Assembly (NCBI GenBank): GCA_036571765.1
Contig: BROE01000019.1
Location: 1,805,184-1,869,183 of the forward strand
DNA: 64,000 nucleotides
Reading direction: 5' to 3'
Source: Plecoglossus altivelis
Taxonomy: Eukaryota > Chordata > Actinopteri > Osmeriformes > Plecoglossidae
Shown: positions 25,221-35,500 of the stretch, in pieces
Numbering within the stretch: position 1 is the first letter of the stretch
Layout: each line of letters opens with the position of its first letter
Position numbers and translations under genes: made by a program
The notes under the pieces: model-generated
Databases searched by the model: none
What the model saw: the letters and a program-made list of their open reading frames with translations, nothing else
What the model was told of the DNA's origin: nothing

Positions 25221-27897
25221 CTAGGGTTTAAAGCAGGCAGAGCAGTTTACTTGCTTGGTGGAGCTGAGCTGTGGGGAGATGGTGTCTGGAACCACTGACT
25301 TCAAGATGTCATTTTCAGTGGACATGATGTGCTTCACCAAGAAGTTGGCTGCTTCATTGATATGGACGTTCTCCTGCAGGATAGGGACAGAGACGTACTG
25401 TGATGGGATGTCATTTTAGATATTACTGCCAGTCGCTCCGAACCAATCAAATATGTGTCACGCAGAACCAGGAACTGTTGGTCAGGAACTGAAGTTGCAT
25501 GTAGTAGAAAAGTGTGTATGTATGTATTTCAAAGTTCAAAAAGGTGCAATCTCTGTGTGTGTCAAATTCAAATTTTACAAGCTATATTATTTTAGTACTG
25601 CACAGTAATCGGAAAGTAATTCTGCAGACAGAAACACTGACAGCAACACTGAAAGAAATACAGGGGTTTTTATTTTTTCCACAATGATCTTTAACCTGCT
25701 TTTGACCTCCCTCCTTACACTTAGACTCATGGCTCACTTTCCATTTTGGATCTGTGGGGGATTTTAAAAGCTAACCTGTGACCTGGGTCTGAGTGGACTT
25801 TTGACTTATTGTAATACTGATTCACTGTCCTGTTGTGTTTCCTCATTAAATTCATTAGTTTACGACTACTTTTCAACAACTGGATGAAAAAAGAAAAAAA
25901 ACTGTCAAACAAAAGAAAGAAAGTACGGGCAATATATTATGAGGTCGTACCTTGGCAGAGGTTTCAAACCAGCCCACAAAACCATGGTCGTGGCAGAACT
26001 GGTCCATTTTGATGGAATTTTTGGTTAGCACGTCCCTGCCCTGGTCACACTTGTTGGCCAGCAGCACCGTGGCGATGCTCTGTCCGTTGGCCAGCATCAG
26101 CTTGGAATCCAGGTCCTCCTTCCATTTGGCAACTGCTTCAAACGTGGTGGGCCGCGTCATATCGAACACAATGAACGCCCCCATGGCCTCGCGATAATAA
26201 ACGCGCGTCATGTTTCCGAATCGCTCCTGGCCTGAGCACACACACACAAAAACAACACAATGCAATAAATGCCACACTTTTGTTGTTGTGGAATCCGCAG
26301 GGTTCTCATTGTACATCTTTGTGGCATCCCTAGTTCAGTTGGCAGAATTGTCTGGCATTCTAAAAATACTGGCTCTGACTGAAGGTACCAGTGTCCACAT
26401 TCACTGTCATGGAGAAAAGGACAAACAGCACATGCCTGCAGTATCATAGAGCTCCTGTTCATTCAGAGAATGCCTCCAGTTGTCGTGCTGGGACTATAGA
26501 TGCTTACCCAAATAAATGAGTGTGTTCCAGTAGACTTGTACTGTTATAAATAAGAGAAGGCTTGACACTTTATGGGTTTATTTTTGTCATTTTGTTAAGA
26601 CGTTTTCTTGCTATTTATGCATTTATTTGCAAATATGCATGAAATTTACCATGTATTTTAGCCAGCAACCTAAATGCATATCATCCAACATCTTCTTTTT
26701 GAATGTGTACAAAAGCTGTCTGACATTGTTGTGTGTAAAGGTTTGTGCATACATGTTATTATAGTTTAACAGTCAACTAGAGAAGTATATACTGACAGTT
26801 GGAGAAGGCTGACAGTAAGAAACATATATCTGGCTTGTAAAGAAGAGGAAGTGGAAATGAACAATAAGAGGAAGAAAGAGGATCTTCCTTCTGTCAAACT
26901 GTCTGTTTGACTGGTGAAAAACAGCAATATGCTCTGAATTGTGTATGTGGAATTGTTGGGAAGAAAAATTACTAAAGCAGTTTAGCCAGAAGAACAATTA
27001 AATTGTGTAGGCTAATGTGACCCTGGGCCAGTGCAGTAAGTGGAGTTGTGTGGCCACTAGATTGCACTCAGTGGCCTACACTATAGGTTATGGACGGGTG
27101 GCCGTGCATCTTGATGTTGTTTGTTTGCATGTACGTTTATAATGACCCTCCTGTGACTAGGTCTTAAATCTACCACAGTTGGACTCTCACATGATCTAGC
27201 ATACATAGCCTCCACGAGAGACAATGTGTGTTGGTCCTGAGAGAAATAAGAGAGACAGACACACAGAGAGAGGGAGAGAGAGAATGTAGGAAAATGTTTG
27301 AGCGTGTATGCGTGTATGTCAAGAATACACAGTTAAATTACTGCAGGTGAGGCAGCTCTGTCAGCATTTTATAATGAAAGGCTTGAGGTGCAGCTGCATT
27401 AACAGACATCCAATGTAGCTTAGAACATCAAAATAAGCTGTGTCTGACAATATTACATAGCACAACATCACATAAGTAGGCCAAACTGTGGGTCCCAGAA
27501 GATGACACAATATTATCTTCTGTCTAAGCTATTGCTTTACGCTTTTTATTCATCACAATTATCAGAGCTATAGGAGGTTGAAGACAAATAATGAGTTAAA
27601 CAATTGATTAATTGTTTGTTTGACCGATAGATCAAAACAAATAATGGTGGCCAAGACTATCTCTGCCATCTATAAAGATGATGAAATGACGGTCTTACCT
27701 GCAATGTCCCATAGCTGGAGACGGACAGTTTCTGAATCCCAGTTAAGCACCTTTAGAGCAAAGTCCACCCCTATGGTAGCGCGGTAGTTGGTCGAGTAAG
27801 ATTGGTGGACATAACGCTTTATGATAGAAGTCTTACCGACCCCGAGATCTCCGATAACCAGAACCTTATACAGGTGTTCCTTCCTGGGGCTCTGCAT
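25221..27897 (-). CDS. rab38: Ras-related small GTPase Rab38
   Basis: This is a melanosome and lysosome-related-organelle GTPase; with Rab32 it directs tyrosinase-family cargo to maturing melanosomes. Three exons, 27699-27897, 25951-26231 and 25221-25373, join in phase to 210 aa (human 211). The N-terminus MQSPRKEHLYK identifies Rab38 rather than Rab32 (human MQAPHKEHLYK). Visible motifs are the P-loop GDLGVGKT (residues 16-23), switch I YRATIGVDFALKVL, switch II WDIAGQERFGN, VLLANKCDQ and WFETSAK. The C-terminus is CSACFKP; human ends CSGCAKS. Ending a CaaX-like box in Pro is odd, so prenylation may rely on the upstream Cys. It lies upstream of grm5 and tyr in the same order as human 11q14, without ctsc between. 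The ATG at 27895-27897 is the first in frame. Confidence -1.
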
Positions 27898-28428
27898 AGT
27901 GGCGGTGGAACAGAAGGACCAGTCCGCTTACATCCCGGTCTTCCAAAAAGTCGTGAAAAAGGATGGGATGCTTGAACTGAAATTAAATAAATAGAATCGA
28001 GAATGCGTGAGTGCATATAATAAAGAGGACTGGCTTAATTGTATGTGTCAAATAAAAGGCAGCTGTTTCATGACCTGTCTGCTTTCCGCGAGGTCCAAAC
28101 TGGGGGGAACGCCCTGCCTTCGAGTCTGTCTACGGGCGTGCGGGGAACTTGTGACCCATAGGCTCACCCAGTCACCAGTCTAGCCAGCAGCACTGGGAAG
28201 ACGCAGGGCAGCTCGTGAGCGCCACGTTCAGAATGACCTGACAGCTTTGTCACGAGGGCGATACAAGCAAAAGCTGTTCGTTTACTGGCACAATGAGTTC
28301 CTTGTTGCAACCTGCACCGCGAATCTTGACAGGTCTTCCATAATGCGTATGTGATTCTTGCGTGTATGTCTTAAAGTGAAACGAAACTTGGTTTGCAATT
28401 CACTACTTTCCATCACAGCCATATGAAG
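27898..28428. other. rab38 5' flank
   Basis: Non-coding. GC content rises around 28080-28270, which fits a promoter region for rab38 on the minus strand. No TATA box is convincing, and no other gene is seen. Confidence -1.
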
Positions 28429-28733
28429 TGAAGTATTGTCAAGTATGGAGACCCATACTCGAAATTTACCTCTGCATTTAACCCATCCAAGTGCACACAC
28501 AGCAGTGAGTATTGGGTAACCACACACACGGAGCAGTGGGCAGCTATTGCTCCAGCGCCCGGGAGGCAAATGGGGGTTTGGTGCCTTGCTCAAGAGCTCC
28601 TCAGTCATGGCATCAAAGGCAGAGAGAGTGCTGATTGTTCACAATCCCCACCTTCAATGCCTGCCGGTGCGAGAATCGAACCAGCAACTTACAAGCCCGA
28701 CTCCCTAACCATTAGGCCTCGACTTCCCCAGAC
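28429..28733 (-). mobile_element. tRNA-derived SINE
   Basis: Read on the minus strand, the element starts at 28733 with GGGGAAGTCGAGGCCTAATG, an A-box region, and has a B-box GGTTCGATTC about 50 bases later, so it has an internal RNA polymerase III promoter. The body matches a very common teleost SINE as I recall it (the 'ttgagcaaggcacc' and 'gcccactgctccg' type blocks, then 'gggttaaatgcagag'). It ends near 28429. The tRNA part is diverged. It is inserted about 0.5 kb upstream of rab38. Assignment to a SINE superfamily (possibly V-SINE) is inference. Confidence -1.
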
Positions 28734-29067
28734 AGTAATCATATGTAATCCCACTCAAACATTAAATAATGTAATGTTTCGTTTTGACCACACAGACACA
28801 CAAATCGTATAGGCTAGACTACTATGAAGTGGGAATTTATGAAATTATGTTTAAATATTCAATTCAAGCTCATAATATCGTCCCACGGGATCGAGGCTAG
28901 AAAGCCTATTTTAATCAAACCTCAACATCTCCCTGGCAAATGAGAGCCATTTCTGAAAATAACAGATCTTTGTGATGCTTGCTGGCACTAAATGGTTTTA
29001 AAGAAATGAGACATCAAAGACCCACACTGCCATATGTCAGGTGCATTTATGAACTATCTATAGAATA

Positions 29068-30288
29068 CACTCACCGGCCACTTTATTAGGTACACCATGC
29101 TAGTAACGGGTTGGACCCCCTTTTGCCTTCAGAACTGCCTCAATTCTTCGTGGCATAGATACAACAAGGTGCTGGAAGCATTCCTCAGAGAGTTTGGTCC
29201 ATATTGACATGATGGCATCACACAGTTGGCGCAGATTTGTCGGCTGCACATCCATGATACGAATCTCCCAGTCCACCACATCCCAAAGATGCTCTATTGG
29301 ATTGAGATCTGGTGACTGTGGAGGCCATTTGAGTACAGTAAACTCATTGTCATGTTCAAAAAACCAGTCTGAGATGATTCCAGCTTTATGACATGGCGCA
29401 TTATCCTGCTGAAAGTAGCCATCAGAAGTTGGGTACATTGTGGTCATAAAGGGATGGACATGGTCAGCAACAATACTCAGGTAGGCTGTGGCGTTGCAAT
29501 GATGCTCAATTGGTACCAAGGGGCCCAAAGAGTGCCAAGAAAATATTCCCCGCACCATTACACCACCACCACCAGCCTGAACCGTTGATACAAGGCAGGA
29601 TGGATCCATGCTTTCATGTTGTTGACGCCAAATTCTGACCCTACCATCCGAATGTCGCAGCAGAAATCGAGACTCCTCAGACCAGGCAACCTTTTTCCAA
29701 TCTTCTATTGTCCAATTTCGATGAGCTTGTGCAAATTGTAGCCTCAGTTTCCTGTTCTTAGCTGAAAGGAGTGGCACCCGGCGTGGTCTTCTGCTGCTGT
29801 AGCCCATCTGCCTCAAAGTTTGACGTACTGGGCGTTCAGAGATGCTCTTCTGCCTACCTTGGTTGTAACGGGTGGTTATTTGAGTCACTGTTGCCTTTCT
29901 ATCAGCTCGAACCAGTCTGGCCATTCTCCTCTGACCTCTGGCATCAACAAGGCATTTCGGCCCACAAAACTGCGGCTCACTGGATATTTTTTCTTTTTCG
30001 GACCATTCTCTGTAAACCCTAGAGATGGTTGTGCGTGAAAATCCCAGTAGATCAGCAGTTTCTGAAATACTCAGACCAGCCCTTCTAGCACCAACAACCA
30101 TGCCATGTTCAAAGTCACTCAAATCACCTTTCTCCCCCATACTGATGCTCGGTTTGAACTGCAGGAGATTGTCTTGACCATGTCTACATGCCTAAATGCA
30201 CTGAGTTGCCGCCATGTTTTTGGCTGATTAGAAATTAAGTGTTAACGAGCAGTTGGACGGGTGTACCTAATAAAGTGGCCGGTGAGTG
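29068..30288 (-). mobile_element. Complete Tc1/mariner transposon, copy 1 (1221 bp)
   Basis: Perfect 29-bp terminal inverted repeats begin CACTCACCGGCCACTTTATT, at 29068-29096 and, reversed, 30260-30288. The element is flanked by TA (29066-29067 and 30289-30290), the standard Tc1/mariner target duplication. One uninterrupted transposase frame fills it. The TIRs are short, unlike the long IR/DR ends of salmonid Tc1 families. It sits between the rab38 5' flank and the grm5 3' end. Confidence -1.
29100..30140 (-). CDS. Tc1/mariner transposase, full-length frame, first catalytic Asp changed to Glu
   Basis: This is a 346-aa DDE transposase. The N-terminus has a paired-like helix-turn-helix (LSISETADLLGFSRTTISRV, about residues 24-43), followed by a second DNA-binding part. 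The catalytic domain has YFQQDNAPCHKAG (second Asp) and SPDLNPIEHLWDVV (third acidic residue, Glu, 34 residues on, the DD34E pattern). The first catalytic position normally reads W-S-D-E-S; here it is W-S-E-E-S, codon GAG at 29676-29678, residue 155. Glu rarely replaces this Asp with retained activity, so the protein is probably inactive or weak in cutting although the frame is intact. It may still bind the TIRs. The frame is very close to the second copy at 59345-60385. Confidence -1.
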   Translation of the reverse strand: MGEKGDLSDFEHGMVVGARRAGLSISETADLLGFSRTTISRVYREWSEKEKISSEPQFCGPKCLVDARGQRRMARLVRADRKATVTQITTRYNQGRQKSISERPVRQTLRQMGYSSRRPRRVPLLSAKNRKLRLQFAQAHRNWTIEDWKKVAWSEESRFLLRHSDGRVRIWRQQHESMDPSCLVSTVQAGGGGVMVRGIFSWHSLGPLVPIEHHCNATAYLSIVADHVHPFMTTMYPTSDGYFQQDNAPCHKAGIISDWFFEHDNEFTVLKWPPQSPDLNPIEHLWDVVDWEIRIMDVQPTNLRQLCDAIMSIWTKLSEECFQHLVVSMPRRIEAVLKAKGGPTRY

Positions 30289-30540
30289 TAGAGTTATGTA
30301 GCTTACAGACAACCACCTTCCCAAAACACTCCAACACATGACTGAAAAACTTTGAGTGGCTATAGCATTATGTGCAAACATTAGAAGGCTAAGCGAAAGG
30401 TATGTCTCGTTGGCTTAAACTCAAGAATTACAGTTGATGAATATAATTAAACCTGTGGGCTCATGTAATTATGAAGATATGATTGCAGCTCTCAGGTCAG
30501 AGCATGTCCTGAAGGATGGATATACATGTCCATACAGAGA

Positions 30541-30541
30541 G

Positions 30542-30579
<38 letters not shown>

Positions 30580-30664
30580 CGAGACAGAGAATGCGAGACA
30601 GAGAATGCGAGACAGAGAGATGGAGAGAGGGAGAGGGAGAGGGAGAGAGATGGAGACGGAGTGA
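30541..30664 (+). repeat. (GA)n microsatellite with GCGAGACAGAGAAT units
   Basis: A pure GAGA tract is followed by three near-identical units of GAGAATGCGAGACA and then GGGAGA/GGAGAC repeats. It lies just beyond the likely grm5 3' end. Frames read through it are artefacts. Confidence -1.
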
Positions 30665-30723
30665 GAGCAAGAAAGCATAAAAGAAAGAGAGTCACTTCAC
30701 ATCTGGACACTTTGTAAATTACC

Positions 30724-30729
30724 TTTATT
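30724..30729 (-). terminator. Candidate grm5 poly(A) signal
   Basis: AATAAA on the minus strand, 1.8 kb downstream of the grm5 stop codon. The DNA between (30730-32530) is AT-rich and has no exon, as expected for a long neuronal 3' UTR. Other signals inside that stretch could also be used. Confidence -1.
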
Positions 30730-32530
30730 TAAGCCTTGTAAAATCATCACACGTCATTTTCATAACAAGAGCACAAGTGTTACTAGCCTTCCAGTAAACC
30801 AACATGTTACTGCACTGCACATAATCCAGTATTGATTTTACAAATATTGTTTTGCCCTATAGAAAGAAATAGGTAGTAAAAAATACAACATCAAAAATGA
30901 CAGCTGTGACTAGCTATATTCTAATCACTCTTGGTCAGAAAGGCAGATAAATACAAAGATAGATATATTAGACCTTCAAAAGATATGGACTGAATATATG
31001 CACTAAGATATTTGCTATTGGCACTGAGATGCATGCAAACATGTAACGTTTTACTCCTATCCAATACAAATATTGCACAGAATAGGTGATGCAAACACTG
31101 GCTCAGCCACAAAGACAGACAGTAATCCATCAGGAGCAACAAAACTATGTCTTAAAAGGTGATCTCGGCCACTTGTTTTTGAGTATTTGGCCCCACAAAG
31201 AGAAATGCCTGTGTTGTACTACTCTCAATGCTTTTCAGTCATACTTAATATTTCAAAATGAACACCTGGATTAGAAAGTACTTCTAGTAAAAAGAGTAAG
31301 TTTTTTTGCAAAAAAGGAGACTTCGAGCATATTTCTCATTGGCACATCATAATGCTTATTTTCCTTTCAAAATTCAATTTTGCAAAACATTGTTTTAGCT
31401 GAGACTTTTCACAATATTACAAACTGGCAAGTTTATTCCAAAGGTTAAGAGTCACTAGAAAACATTTAATAAAATCTGCACACAAACAAAACCTGCATCC
31501 ATCTGTTTTTCAAATTTTTTTATATCGGTTATAGAAACAAATCTAAATATCTGTTTAAAAAGCTAAGAATATAACAAATGCCACTTAACCCCAAAAAGGC
31601 CTACAAGTCATGCAAGTCAGGATAACGTTTTACCAGCATTTAGTAGCACACAAAATCAGTAATTCAAAGCAGTTTACGTCTGAGTATTTTGGTCAAGAAC
31701 TCATCCTGAGCTGGAAGGTTGTTTTGGTCCACGCAGTTTCAAAGTGATAAGATAACTGTACATTCAGCTACTGAATTGAGTAAGTCACATCCAAAAGAAA
31801 GAGAGAAAGAGCATGATGGGGTCTACCTCTGTGTTGGGCGTGCGCCACTGTCTTAGATGTAGTTAACCCAGGACATCCCAAAGCCTACCACACTAGAGCC
31901 ATCGCATCAACCTTCAAACAGAACCAAGCAAGATCCAAATCCAAAGTTCTGAAGGGTGACTGATGTACAACAAGAACAACAAGATAGCAACAACAACGAG
32001 CCTGGCTGAAAGTCAAGCATCAATGTTGTGTTAGTGTACAATGCCAGGTTAAGAAGGAAAGGTAGATTGCATAAAGACTGTCTGTGGTGTTTTAACAATA
32101 CGGCTTTGTACGAAAAACACCTTATATGGCTCACCTTTGACCTCCAACCCCCAAGGACCCCCTCCTCTCCTATCAATGTTTGAGGCAGTGAGTAAAGGAG
32201 AGTTCTCATCGATCGGGGGGTTCAGCAGTAACTTTTGGGGTTTGACATAGTGAGTAGAACTGGGGATTTCCCTATGTAGCCGAAGTATTTTAAAAGTATG
32301 TTTCCAAGTACAACATGAGCAGTGAAATCCCTCTACCCTCTGCCAACAACACAACTATAGGTCAAAATAGAAAAAATTGACACGTAGCTAAGACAATCCA
32401 TCCTCATGTTGAAGAATGGCCTATAACATTTTATTCCTGTTGAGTCAATTTTGAAGACATCGTTTTTTTGTGTTCAGGATGAAAGAAATGGAGGCGTGAG
32501 AGATAAGAACAAAACAAAAAGAGGGAGAGT
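30730..32530 (-). other. Probable grm5 3' UTR
   Basis: About 1.8 kb of AT-rich sequence directly after the grm5 stop. No coding exon is seen on either strand; the 100-codon frames at 31907-32354 (-) are not recognisable. Assignment as UTR is inference from position and composition. Confidence -1.
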
Positions 32531-35500
32531 TTACAGTGAAGATGAGCTCTGGCTGTAGTGTCTGAGAACCAGCCGATCGTACTTGCTGTCGCATGGCTCG
32601 CACGTGTCTGCCTCCGAAGCAAGGGAGTGAGAGGGGGGAGAGTCGCTGGTGGAACCCAGAGACGAGTCTCTAAATGGGGATGGGGGACTCAGAGCGGCCA
32701 GCTCCTCTAGCAGATCTACGGTCCTCAGGGCCGAGAAACGGGACAATACCCCAATGTTGTCCGTCATACCACCCAGTGACGCCCTGCTACTCCCACTGGC
32801 CCCGCTCACATGTTCGTAAACTCCGCCCACCAAGCGGTTTCCACAGGAAGCGTTAACGGTGGCTACCTCAGCGTAGGTGGTGACGGTGGAGGGTAGAGGG
32901 CGGCCAGGCTTGGGCAGGCAGTAGGGAGGGGAGCGGGAAGAGTCAGGGCAACCTCCAGGGGGCAGGGAAGTGGGGCCAGGAGCAGGGGCTACAGAGGCGC
33001 CCCCTGGCGGAGAACCCGGCAGCATCATGTTGTTGAGCTCGCTGATGTTGGCGGTGAAGCGGTTAACTACACAGCTGATTTGGTCCATGATGGTGGAGCC
33101 CTGTGGCTGGTTCCCAATGACACCGACCCCAACAGCCATCTCGCCCACATTCATAGCACCCCCAGCTCCCACACTTATACCATGGCTAATAGCTCCTCCT
33201 CCCACACCAACACCACCGCTAAGAGATCCAACCCCAGTCATTCCAGCTCCCCTACTTCCAGCACACTTCGAGACCTCTGATAAATAAGGAGGGTGCTTCA
33301 GAGCCACCTTCCCCTCACCCCCCATCTGGCTACCCCCGGGACCTCTTACCCGCTGGCTGATGGTGGGTAGGTTGACACTGGGAGAGGTGCTGGCGTTGTA
33401 ACCAGCGGGGGGGTAGCTCTCCGCCCCCTGCTGTCCCTCCTCATACTCCACCTTGACCCCAGTGTCGGGTGGGGCGTCGGCTCCCTTGGAGAAGGGCTTG
33501 ATGATGGCTGTCTGGTTGACCTCCTCTTTCTTCTTGATGTGGATGGAGATCCTCTTCCACAGATTGGGCCTGTAGCCGCGCTCGTTCTGGGCCCACATCA
33601 CTGACTTTCCATTGGCACTGTCGGACAGAATATGGAAACGGAGAGAGGGTAGGTGGAGAGGGACACCTTATCGCTACACCCTGCCTACAGGTCATTTAGG
33701 CTATATACACACGCGGTCACAAAAGTGTTTTAAAGTCATATACCTAGAACCAAAATGGTTCATTAAGGATTCTAAAAGGTTCTAAGAGGTATTTCTCAAG
33801 TTGATTGTCATCAATCGTGGACCACAATCGTCTTATAAAGACTATATCAGGTTTACCTGGTTTTGCAACCGATTGTACCTATCCATAAAACAGCTATATC
33901 TAACAGCATTAAGCTTAGTTAACCGCAGAGACAACGAGCCATATAATCACAATTAACGATTTTGACAAAGCATTTCGTTAGCTGTGTTTCAAAAACCCTT
34001 TGTGAGAAGATTTTCCACTGGAGAAGAAAAGGCCAAAGCCATATACATATCAAAGAGCAATATTACAATGTTTCCCGTCCCACACATCAACAGACACATC
34101 AATGGGTGACTGACAGATGGGAAATCCCGCCCATTTGTCCAGGGGTTCAGGGACCTAATTATTACCTTCCCCAGTTGTTTTCCCTCAAAACTCCTCCTTC
34201 ACACTGCTTCTTTTTAACTCTCCCATCCCTCTCAATCAGTGTCCTCTTCCTCTCTCTTTTTCTCACTTTCTCTCTATCTATACTCTCTCCATCTCTCTCC
34301 CTCCTTCCCTGGAAAGAGAATTCTCAGAGCACCACTTCAAGGGCCTTCGTCTCCCGAGGGAACAGTCAACCCAAATGCGAAAGCCTGCTCTCAGCTCTGG
34401 GGAAAGTCTTTGTACTTCTAGCTTCACCTGTTCCGTCAGCTAATGGATTCTGCTGTGGGAACTCTCTGAGGTAGTCTTAATAGCCATGCTAATGTGCTCT
34501 AGAATAGCATCTGTCCAGGTCAGGAGTCTGGTCTAAATTCCTTATTACATTCTTTTCAGTCAGTTGATTGGCTGGTATAAGGCACTAGAAAGTTGAGTGA
34601 GATTTAAATGGGAAATTGTTCTGTGAGGTGTGTAGCACAGACCGACTAACCAAAGCAATCACATTCTTGCCCGGTCCATCTGCTAGTCTCCTACCAGCTC
34701 CACCCCAAGTCTCAAAGTGCATCAAGTCATTTAAACAAGACCCACCTGATGTCCTGCCCAGAGCCCCGTCGCCTGAAGAAGTTGGCCATGCTGCTAGTGG
34801 CCTTGGGCTTAGCGGCATTGGTGGCGTTCTTTGAGTCACCGACATGCATGCGCACGACAGTGGAGGTGGTGAAGGCACTGCGCACGTTCTTCTCCGGTTT
34901 GGCCAGCATGATGTACACCTGTCATCAGACAGGAAGATTCGACACCTTGTTTCTATGCAACCACAACGCAGAAGATTATGGTGAAGAGGATGGTTGTGGT
35001 GACAATGAAGGTGACGATGTTGCTAACTGCAGTGGTGACGATGACGGTGACGATGGCAGGTGATGATGACAACCACGTCAAAAAGAATAACCAACATTTC
35101 CACGTCACAGAGGACGATGATGAAGGTGACGGTGATGGTCCAAACAGACGATAATGACAACGGCGCCGGTGGCGAACCTTGGGGGCAAACATGCAGCACA
35201 GGGCCACGGTGGCACTCAGGCTGACGCTGAAGCACATGGTGATAATCTTGTAGTTGGAACCAAAGTAGATGGGCACGAACGCCAGCCAGATGATGCAAGT
35301 GGTGTACATGGTGAAGGCGATGTATTTGGCCTCGTTGAAGTTTGCGGGTACGTTTCGAGTCTGTGAAAAATCCAGAAAAATCCAGAAGGGGAAGAGAGAA
35401 AAGAGCAGTAATGAAGAGAGAACGAGAGACTGGCAAGTAAAAAGGGTAAAACATACTGAAAATTAGTGAGTTTGAGGGAATAGAGAGCGGTTAAACGTCA

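Noticed and set aside
29194..30038. Plus-strand frames within the transposon
   Set aside because: Shadows of the transposase frame on the opposite strand; they recur identically in copy 2 only because the elements are identical.
33618..34745. Mammalian alternative tail exon of grm5
   Set aside because: Searched the intron by eye; a YKD-like start near 34410 does not continue with the family sequence.
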